The notes below the pieces were generated by a model. The model made no database searches, was not told where the DNA came from, and was given only the letters and a program-made list of their open reading frames with translations. Position numbers and translations under genes: made by a program. DNA of 10,806 nt. Source: an uncultured Methylococcaceae bacterium (GTDB lineage: Bacteria; Pseudomonadota; Gammaproteobacteria; Methylococcales; Methylomonadaceae). Below, one piece after another: positions 5,048 to 10,806 of this stretch; position 1 is the stretch's first letter, and each line of letters opens with the position of its first letter. Where the stretch lies: positions 1-10,806 of the forward strand of contig CAIVAH010000158.1 of assembly GCA_903903765.1 (NCBI GenBank), in the 5' to 3' direction.

Positions 5048-5872
5048 ATGATTTTAAAAAAAGTCTTTTGTTTCGTAATTTTATATTCGTGCCTATTAGA
5101 TTTTACTGTGGCTGATTTAAGTTCGAATAAGATTCCTTTTACTGAGCTTAATAACTCAGACTCTATAAATATCGAGCAACTTTCACCCAGTCTATTTAAC
5201 TTAAAAACTGATAATGTGGTTTTATCAGCGGTATTGAAGGAGTTTAGTAAAAAAACTGGGACTATTATTCACTATAATAATGATTATGAAGATAATATTT
5301 CGACCGTAAATTGTGCTGGCGATTTCGTTGCTGTTATGTCTTGTTTGTTAGGCGAAAATTATAGTGTGATAGTTCGTCATCAAGAATCTGTTCAATCAAG
5401 CTTAGTGATGCCGGAAATAGCTGAGATATGGTTAGTACAAAAAACAAAATTTGAGCAGTCTACAGATCATAAAAAAATCATAAATGAGAGTAAAAATGAG
5501 CTTATTGAAAGTTTTTTACTTATGGCTAAAGATCCTTACCAGAGAAAAGAAGCTATCGCGCAGTTGGCAGTTTTAGCCTCAAATAATGATTTTTTAGTTA
5601 AAAATGAGTTAATGCAAGCCATGAGTGATAAGGATCCAGAGATTAGAGCTCAGGCAATCTTTGGATTGGGTAAATATCATCAAAACGACTCATTGGCGTA
5701 TTTAAGACTGGCCCTGTCTGATGAAAGTTTAGATGTGCGTTTGATGGCGTTGGAACAGTGTACTGATTATCCAGTACTGTTAGAGCAAGCATTAAACGAT
5801 GATGAAGCTGCGGTTCGAGATACTGCGAGTATGAAATTAAGGGTATTGAGTAAACAACATAATAAAAATTAA
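5048..5872 (+). CDS. Exported protein with STN-like domain and HEAT repeats
   Basis: 274 aa from the ATG at 5048. An in-frame ATG at 5003 would add 15 residues ahead of a good signal peptide and is less likely. Signal residues 1-22 (ILKK, hydrophobic, TVA before DLS). Residues about 50-115 (FNLKTDNVVLSAVLKEFSKK, followed by TGTIIHYN and a CLLGENYSVIVR segment) resemble the secretin/TonB short N-terminal (STN) domain. From about 150 to the end are HEAT-type helical repeats, for example DKDPEIRAQAIFGLGKYHQ and DESLDVRLMALEQC. Both parts mediate protein contacts, so a periplasmic scaffold or adaptor linking an envelope complex is plausible (inference). It is followed 13 nt later by the next gene, so co-transcription is likely. 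No catalytic motif is seen. Confidence 0.7.
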   Translation: MILKKVFCFVILYSCLLDFTVADLSSNKIPFTELNNSDSINIEQLSPSLFNLKTDNVVLSAVLKEFSKKTGTIIHYNNDYEDNISTVNCAGDFVAVMSCLLGENYSVIVRHQESVQSSLVMPEIAEIWLVQKTKFEQSTDHKKIINESKNELIESFLLMAKDPYQRKEAIAQLAVLASNNDFLVKNELMQAMSDKDPEIRAQAIFGLGKYHQNDSLAYLRLALSDESLDVRLMALEQCTDYPVLLEQALNDDEAAVRDTASMKLRVLSKQHNKN

Positions 5873-5885
5873 TGAGGAATAATGA

Positions 5886-6377
5886 ATGAATAATATTAAA
5901 GCGGCAGTATTTTTGGGGTTATCAGTTTTTTTAAGTGCTTATGCGACTAATGTCTTATCACATACTTATATTGGCACCATAGGTGCCTTGGGCGGTCCAA
6001 GTGCTACTGATCTATTAAGAGTTGATTGTTTTTTAGATCCTGGGTTTTCTCAAACGCCTACTCATTCATTGTTTATTGATATTAATGATGGTACGACCAC
6101 AGGTGGCAAATTAACTGCCCATGCGACCGTTTATAATACGGGTGCTTATGGAAAGGCCGTATCAGTAACAGATCCAAAAGGAGCAGATGGTACTGCAAGT
6201 GTATCAAAATTATTAAATGTGGTAACGCCAACGGATGTTCAAGATGTAAGTTTTTATATTACAGTAAGTCATACCGATGCGGGCGCAGAAAATTACCTAC
6301 TTGATTATCATTGTCAAGATAAATTTGGTCAGCATACTGGGACCGGAGAACCAATTACTGTGTTGCAAAGTCAATAG
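5886..6377 (+). CDS. Small exported protein with predicted mature N-terminal His
   Basis: 163 aa. The start is set by GAGG at 5874-5877; an ATG at 5882 in another frame stops after three codons. Signal peptide residues 1-25 end VLS, which fits the -3/-1 rule, so the mature chain would begin at His26 (HTYIGTIG). Two cysteines, Cys48 in RVDCF and Cys143 in DYHCQ, are likely to be disulfide-bonded. The body is beta-rich with several further His residues (THS, AHA, SHT, YHC, QHT). I do not recognise the family. The N-terminal His mirrors the two YcnI-like proteins upstream and suggests, by analogy only, a metal-binding role. It precedes a TlpA-like thioredoxin by 23 nt, which fits a need for disulfide control. 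It is probably in one transcript with its neighbours. Confidence 0.7.
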   Translation: MNNIKAAVFLGLSVFLSAYATNVLSHTYIGTIGALGGPSATDLLRVDCFLDPGFSQTPTHSLFIDINDGTTTGGKLTAHATVYNTGAYGKAVSVTDPKGADGTASVSKLLNVVTPTDVQDVSFYITVSHTDAGAENYLLDYHCQDKFGQHTGTGEPITVLQSQ

Positions 6378-6400
6378 GTTGAATTTATAAGAATTATTAA

Positions 6401-6922
6401 ATGCTACTAAAAAAATCATTAGAGTCAATTTGTTTATTTTTGTTTATTTTGTTTGCTGATAAATGTTATGCAACTGATTTAAATTTAAAAGCACCGCAAT
6501 GTATATTGACGTCTTTGAATGATGCGAAAACTATAGAATTGAAGCAATTTGAAGGTAAGGTAGTTTACGTTGATTTTTGGGCCTCTTGGTGTGGTCCCTG
6601 TGCAACTTCTTTTCCTTTTATGAATAATTTAAGCAGAGATTTAAAGGCACAAGGCTTAGAGGTGATTGGTGTAAATCTAGATGAAAATCTAGAGGAATCT
6701 AAACAGTTTCTGGAGCAACAGCCCGCGAACTTTATTATAGCTTCTGATCCAGAGCAACAATGCGCAAAACAATTTGGTCTTAAAGCAATGCCTTCTTCTT
6801 ATCTAATTGATAGAAAAGGCTTGGTAAGGCATGTGCATATAGGTTTTAGGCCTGCTGAGGCGCTTGAGTTTAGGGCTTTAGCTGAAAAACTATTAGCAGA
6901 GCCAATAGATAACTCCAAATGA
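6401..6922 (+). CDS. TlpA/ResA-like thioredoxin-fold thiol-disulfide oxidoreductase
   Basis: 173 aa, the normal size for a periplasmic TlpA-like protein. The signal peptide runs to about residue 24 (CYA before TDL). The fold markers are in order: beta strand KVVYVDFWASW, active site Cys64-Gly-Pro-Cys67 (WCGPC), GVNLDE, and the cis-proline Pro131 in KAMPSSYLID. It transfers electrons to disulfides or keeps cysteines reduced in the periplasm. Unlike most relatives it has extra cysteines at 34 and 121, besides Cys11 and Cys22 in the signal peptide. Likely clients in the neighbourhood are the Cys-containing exported proteins and the Cys-rich DUF4266 tail (inference). TlpA-like genes next to DUF4266 and DUF3570 genes are a pairing I recall from other genomes but cannot verify here. 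Confidence 0.9.
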   Translation: MLLKKSLESICLFLFILFADKCYATDLNLKAPQCILTSLNDAKTIELKQFEGKVVYVDFWASWCGPCATSFPFMNNLSRDLKAQGLEVIGVNLDENLEESKQFLEQQPANFIIASDPEQQCAKQFGLKAMPSSYLIDRKGLVRHVHIGFRPAEALEFRALAEKLLAEPIDNSK

Positions 6923-6977
6923 TTAGATAGAGTAAATTGTGTTTATTTACGTTTTTAATGTATTAATAGGTTCTAGA

Positions 6978-7187
6978 GTGACTAGAATCTTTTTTTTTAT
7001 ATCCATAAGTATTTTTTGCATAGCCTGTGTACATCTAGAACCTTGGGAGCGAAGAAATTTGGCTAAACCTCAAATGGCTATTGACGCTTTTCCAATGCTA
7101 AATGAGATGCGTGCACATAATTTTGGTAGCCGAGAAGCAGGTTCAGGATCAAGTTCGAGTAGTGGTGGTGGCTGTGGCTGCTATTAA
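6978..7187 (+). CDS. DUF4266 small lipoprotein with Gly/Cys tail
   Basis: 69 aa from GTG 6978, which gives a compact lipoprotein signal (TR, hydrophobic run, CIAC) with Cys17 as the lipidated residue. A GTG at 6939 would give 82 aa with an extra hydrophobic stretch and is the alternative. The lipobox has Cys at -3, which is unusual. Residues 21-33, EPWERRNLAKPQM, are the signature I associate with DUF4266. The chain then has a GSREAGSG stretch and ends in a serine/glycine run and GGGCGCY (63-69). The closely spaced C-terminal cysteines suggest metal binding, redox chemistry or modification (inference). It overlaps the start of the next gene by about 14 nt, so translation is probably coupled. 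The family function is not established as far as I know. Confidence 0.85.
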   Translation: MTRIFFFISISIFCIACVHLEPWERRNLAKPQMAIDAFPMLNEMRAHNFGSREAGSGSSSSSGGGCGCY

Positions 7188-9783
7188 AGCAAAAAAAACA
7201 AGTATACAGGCATTAACTGCCGCGGCATTGTTGTTACCAGGGTTGGTTTTTCCTATTGTAAATGCGGCTGAAGATGATGAAATGGATTTTCAGTTTAGTC
7301 GCTATCAAGAAGGTAAAAGAAATTTAGGTGGTGTGCCTAATACTAAAAAACCAATAGAGGTTAATAGTTTGCAAGGTGGTGCAAAATTTAGCCTATCTGA
7401 TCGAGTTAAGTTTGCCTTCAAATATACCCAAGATACTTGGTCGGGCGCAACTCCTATAGGAACTGCACCGTTATTATTTGGCGGAAATAAACAGTTAATG
7501 AGTAATGGAACAGTAACGGGCGCATCACCGATTATTAGTTCAAATTATTACGTTGATAAAAATACTCTGCAAGCTCAAAAGCTAGTAGATTATACTCCAG
7601 ATGGTATTGCTTTGTTTTCCGCAAATAATCAATTAGTACATACCATATCTGTTGCTTCACCAGAAACGCGTCGACAAGGTGATTTTAATTTAACTTACGA
7701 ATGGGATGAGGCAGCTATCACTGCAGGTGGAGGTACTTCGGTTGAGAGAGATTATGAATCAAATTTTGGTAACGTGGCGGCAAGATTTGATTTTAATCAA
7801 AAGTTAACCAGTTTAAATCTGGGTTTAAGTTACACGAATAGTTATACGAATGCTTTGATAGATCATGATGCGAGTCCGTATATCGATAAAAATGCTTATT
7901 TAGCCACTGGCCAATATCAGGCAAGTCCTTCAGGTGAGCGTATTCAGGCTGGGAGACAGGACTGGGCGCCTAATATAGGTGTTACCCAAATATTGGGTGA
8001 GAATACATTAATACAAAATTCATTGGGTTTTAGTCGCGCTACAGGTTATATGGCAAACCCCTATAAAGTTGTTGAGGTTGGTTTTGTCGACCCTAATCAA
8101 ACTCCAGACATTATTGATCCTTTTGGTGATGGTGAAAATTATTTTGGGGATGGTCGTCCTGAAAATATAGTTAATGCTGATTTAAAGGCTTTTTTGGAGA
8201 AGCGACCAACTCAACGAGACCAATTCAATGTCAGTTCTCGATTTGTGCAGTATATAAAGCCTTTAGATGCGGCTTTACATTTTGATTATCATTTTTCGTC
8301 TGATGATTGGGGTATTGATTCGCATACTTTTGCTGCTGATTGGATGCAACCTATAGGTGCAGGTTGGACCCTAACGCCAAGGGTGCGTTATTATTCTCAA
8401 GAAGCCGCTGATTTTTATACGCCTTATCTAATTATTAATCAGAAAAGTATCTCCGGAACTACCGGTAAGCCCAGTCCTGATTACCTAAAATTGCCCAATA
8501 ATTATTCGAGTGATCAGCGTTTGTCAGGTTTTGGAGCGTTAAGTGGCGGGATTTCGCTAAATAAGAAGTTTGCTAAAAGTGTAACCTTAGAAACTGGTTT
8601 TGAATATTATACCCATGATGGCGATTTGAAGTTGGGTGGCGGTGGTGAAGCTAGTTACGCTAATTTTAATTATTATGTTGTTAATGCGTCTATTAAAGTT
8701 AATTTAGCCTCTTTAAGTCACAGTATTGCTACTGAAAGTCATGCAGAACATCACCATCACCACGATCATGGTGCGCCAATTCCCGCTGGAGTCATGTTTG
8801 GACATATGTTGGATAAGTCTGGCAAGTTTATGGTGGGGTATCGCTATATGCATGATTCCCAAGCAGGATCTATGTTGCATGGACAAGATGCAGTTGCTGA
8901 CGCTACCCTAGTTAATCAAGGCTGTGGATCTGCACCTATTGATAAATGTTTTATTACGCCAAAAGAAATGAATATGCATATGCATATGTTAGATTTAATG
9001 TATGCGCCAACTGATTGGTTAAACTTAATGCTAATGCCACAGTTTGTGGATATGAATATGTCGATGCGGCAAATTGCTAATCCAGCAGATTTTGGACTTT
9101 CTGCTTTTAGCGCTAATAAGTTGTCTCATATTACGCATCATGTTGATGCGGGTCATAGCACCGGTGGTGTAGGTGATACGGGTATGTATGCGCTATTTAA
9201 ATTATGGAACACTGATAATAATCATCTGCATTTAACGGTGGGTACGACAGCACCTACCGGCTCTGTTGATAATATGCTCCGACGTAATCATCAAGTGGAG
9301 GGTGGTTATAATGATTATGGCATGCAACTAGGTAGTGGTACTTGGGATTTTAAATCTAATTTGACTTATACAGGGCATTGGGACGATTGGTCTTGGGGAG
9401 CACAAGTCGGTGGCACTCAACGCTTACAAGACAAAAATAGTTCTGGTTATTCTTTAGGTGATGTATTTCAGTCCACGGCTTGGGGAAGTTATCAGTGGTT
9501 TAACTGGTTGTCCTCTTCTGTGCGAGGTGTTTATACCGAGCAGGGCAAAATTAATAATCAATATAATGGTTTAGTTCAAGCTTTAGGCCCCATGGATTAT
9601 CCTAAGAATTATGGTGGTCGTTATTGGGATGTGGGCTTTGGTCTTAATGCTTTTGTACCTACGGGTAATTTAGTGGGTAATAATTTAAGCGTAGAGTGGT
9701 TAGAGCCCGTCAGTACCGATGTAAATGGCTATCAGTTAGATCGTGATGGCGCTTTATCAGCAACTTGGAGCTATATGTTTTAG
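7174..9783 (+). CDS. Twin outer-membrane barrel: DUF3570 domain fused to Met/His-rich PF13557-like barrel
   Basis: 869 aa from GTG 7174, chosen because it gives a proper signal peptide (KAKK, hydrophobic core, VNA before AED). An upstream in-frame ATG at 7102 would begin with a reading of the DUF4266 tail region and is unlikely. Residues about 33-510 match the DUF3570 pattern (FQFSRYQEGKRNLGG, alternating aromatic beta strands) and close with an NFNYYVVNASIKV strand. A linker follows with a His cluster at about 523-532 (HAEHHHHHDH). Residues about 540-869 form a second barrel of the kind annotated as transporter/phenol_MetA_deg: FGHMLDKSGKFMVGYRYMHD, a Met/His-rich stretch at 599-631 (MNMHMHMLDLM, MPQFVDMNMSM), LTVGTTAPTGSVD, and a terminal Phe. 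Cys584 and Cys592 could pair. It is typically an outer-membrane location; the Met/His content points to metal, copper above all (inference). Two barrels in one chain is unusual. Confidence 0.8.
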   Translation: MAAIKAKKTSIQALTAAALLLPGLVFPIVNAAEDDEMDFQFSRYQEGKRNLGGVPNTKKPIEVNSLQGGAKFSLSDRVKFAFKYTQDTWSGATPIGTAPLLFGGNKQLMSNGTVTGASPIISSNYYVDKNTLQAQKLVDYTPDGIALFSANNQLVHTISVASPETRRQGDFNLTYEWDEAAITAGGGTSVERDYESNFGNVAARFDFNQKLTSLNLGLSYTNSYTNALIDHDASPYIDKNAYLATGQYQASPSGERIQAGRQDWAPNIGVTQILGENTLIQNSLGFSRATGYMANPYKVVEVGFVDPNQTPDIIDPFGDGENYFGDGRPENIVNADLKAFLEKRPTQRDQFNVSSRFVQYIKPLDAALHFDYHFSSDDWGIDSHTFAADWMQPIGAGWTLTPRVRYYSQEAADFYTPYLIINQKSISGTTGKPSPDYLKLPNNYSSDQRLSGFGALSGGISLNKKFAKSVTLETGFEYYTHDGDLKLGGGGEASYANFNYYVVNASIKVNLASLSHSIATESHAEHHHHHDHGAPIPAGVMFGHMLDKSGKFMVGYRYMHDSQAGSMLHGQDAVADATLVNQGCGSAPIDKCFITPKEMNMHMHMLDLMYAPTDWLNLMLMPQFVDMNMSMRQIANPADFGLSAFSANKLSHITHHVDAGHSTGGVGDTGMYALFKLWNTDNNHLHLTVGTTAPTGSVDNMLRRNHQVEGGYNDYGMQLGSGTWDFKSNLTYTGHWDDWSWGAQVGGTQRLQDKNSSGYSLGDVFQSTAWGSYQWFNWLSSSVRGVYTEQGKINNQYNGLVQALGPMDYPKNYGGRYWDVGFGLNAFVPTGNLVGNNLSVEWLEPVSTDVNGYQLDRDGALSATWSYMF

Positions 9784-9835
9784 TAACATAGGCTTCTGGC
9801 ATTTTTTTCTTCAATAATTTAAGTAGGTTAGCACA

Positions 9836-10806
9836 ATGAGTAATAAACCTCTCCAAACCAGTGGGCGGGTCGGCCTTTTTTTGACCGTTTTTATGACAGG
9901 ATCAGCTGTTATGGTAATTGAGCTTTTAGGTACACGGATGATTGCGCCTTTTTATGGCGCAAGTTTGTATGTTTGGTCCTCTTTAATTTCTGTCACGATG
10001 ATAGCCTTAGCAATTGGTTATTTTGTGGGGGGTAAATGGGCAGACTGCGCTAAGCGTACTGGTTTATCCTTAATTATTGCTTTAGCTGCTTTTTTAACAC
10101 TGATTATTCCATGGGTGGCCCGTCCTGTATTATTAGCAACGGATCCATTAGGTTTGCGAGCGGGTGCCTTTGTCAGTGCTTTAGTGCTATTTTTACCGAG
10201 TTTAACCTTCTTAGGGATGGTGGGGCCTTTTGCCATTAAGTTGGGAACTTCTAGATTAGAAGGTGTGGCCTCAAGTGCGGGCACACTTTATGCGGTTAGT
10301 ACTCTAGGTAGTGTCGTGGGTACTTTAGTGTTAGGGTTTTTCTTGTTTCCTTTGGTGGGTTCAAGAGAGATTTTTATGGGCGTGGGGATTATTTTGTTCT
10401 TTTTGGCATTGGTTGTTGCTTTTTTTGAACAACAAAATTTGGGAATTAAAGCTTCGTTGTTGCCATCTGTATTGCTCGTTGTGCTGGGTTTAAGTTTGGT
10501 GCCAAAAATCTCAGGTGCTGGTCATGTTTATGATCCTAACAGTAAATTTGATGTAAGGTCAGAGCATGAGAGTTTATATGGTTGGGTGCGAGTCATGGAT
10601 CATAAGACTAAAGATCTTAGAGTATTAACTTCTGATGCTTCTGCGATTGGGGCAGAAGGTATTTCTACGGGTGAAAATAAGCTAACGTATCAAAATATTG
10701 TGGGTTTGTTACCTGCGTTAGCTCCAGATATGCATAGAGCCTTAATTGTGGGTTTGGGTGCTGGTAAAATGGTTAATGTCTTGCATGACAAATATGGCAT
10801 GGTAGT
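9836..10806 (+). CDS. Fused membrane/spermidine-synthase-like protein (partial, 3' end beyond window)
   Basis: 323 complete codons are visible from the ATG at 9836 (TAGG about 8 nt upstream), and the frame is open to the window end. The N-terminal ~225 residues are hydrophobic with about six to seven membrane segments, starting with the family-typical FMTGSAVMVIELLGTRMIAP and later SSAGTLYAVSTLGSVVGT. The following soluble part has RVMDHKTKDLRVLTSD and a Rossmann nucleotide-binding motif ALIVGLGAGKM at 302-312, the aminopropyltransferase or SAM-binding motif I. Full members are usually 500 or more residues, so much of the catalytic domain is missing here. The true substrate is unknown, since many of these are not genuine spermidine synthases. 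It lies 52 nt after the twin-barrel gene with no clear terminator between, so it may belong to the same operon. Confidence 0.85.
   Translation, partial: MSNKPLQTSGRVGLFLTVFMTGSAVMVIELLGTRMIAPFYGASLYVWSSLISVTMIALAIGYFVGGKWADCAKRTGLSLIIALAAFLTLIIPWVARPVLLATDPLGLRAGAFVSALVLFLPSLTFLGMVGPFAIKLGTSRLEGVASSAGTLYAVSTLGSVVGTLVLGFFLFPLVGSREIFMGVGIILFFLALVVAFFEQQNLGIKASLLPSVLLVVLGLSLVPKISGAGHVYDPNSKFDVRSEHESLYGWVRVMDHKTKDLRVLTSDASAIGAEGISTGENKLTYQNIVGLLPALAPDMHRALIVGLGAGKMVNVLHDKYGMV

Noticed and set aside
8740..8769. His cluster as an engineered affinity tag
   Set aside because: It is interrupted (HAEHHHHHDH), uses mixed CAT and CAC codons and sits between two natural domains, so it looks native.
8726..8911. 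Open frame of 61 codons within the twin-barrel gene
   Set aside because: Out-of-frame reading of the His-rich linker region; no independent support.
9796..9811. TGGCATTTTTTTCTTC as a third sigma-54 promoter
   Set aside because: It has the TGG but lacks the GC ten bases later, so the -12 element is missing.
10018..10284. Open frame of 88 codons on the - strand
   Set aside because: Antisense to the membrane domain of the spermidine-synthase-like gene, whose + strand frame is clearly coding.
1..10806. CRISPR arrays, tRNA or rRNA genes, insertion sequences
   Set aside because: No regularly spaced repeats, cloverleaf or rRNA-like sequence, or transposase-like frame was seen on either strand.

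Overview
The window is AT-rich and gene-dense, with every recognised gene on the + strand and nearly every product exported. Three proteins end in a VPLPA-type PEP-CTERM sorting tail. Together with sigma-54 promoters and an outer-membrane protein with Met- and His-rich segments, this suggests a Gammaproteobacterium, quite possibly a methanotroph of the Methylococcales. That placement is inference, because no taxonomic marker gene is present.

Left half (1-4183): a two-gene module occurs twice in tandem, about 2.15 kb apart. Each copy has, in order, a CATATG-centred palindrome, an AT-rich spacer, a sigma-54 (-24/-12) promoter, a leader whose Shine-Dalgarno lies in a small hairpin, a gene for a 315/318-aa exported protein resembling YcnI (DUF1775) with a histidine directly after the predicted signal-peptidase site, a long intercistronic stem-loop, a gene for a ~195-aa VPLPA-CTERM protein, and an intrinsic terminator. 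The palindrome sits 150-200 bp upstream of the promoter, where an enhancer-binding activator would bind. Copy 2 also has an IHF consensus between them.

Right half (4200-10806): a co-directional run that looks like an operon. It encodes a third VPLPA-CTERM protein (GTG start just behind the module-2 terminator), an exported STN-like plus HEAT-repeat protein, a small exported protein that is also predicted to mature with N-terminal His, a TlpA-like thioredoxin (WCGPC), a tiny DUF4266 lipoprotein ending GGGCGCY, a large outer-membrane protein that appears to fuse a DUF3570 barrel to a second Met/His-rich barrel through a His-rich linker, and a membrane-embedded spermidine-synthase-like protein cut off by the window end.

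Working interpretation (inference): an envelope system for metal, most likely copper, handling. The N-terminal-His proteins would bind metal in the periplasm or at the surface, TlpA would keep their cysteines in the right redox state, the twin-barrel protein would act at the outer membrane, and the VPLPA-CTERM proteins would be surface-anchored partners. The inducing signal and the sigma-54 activator are not visible here.
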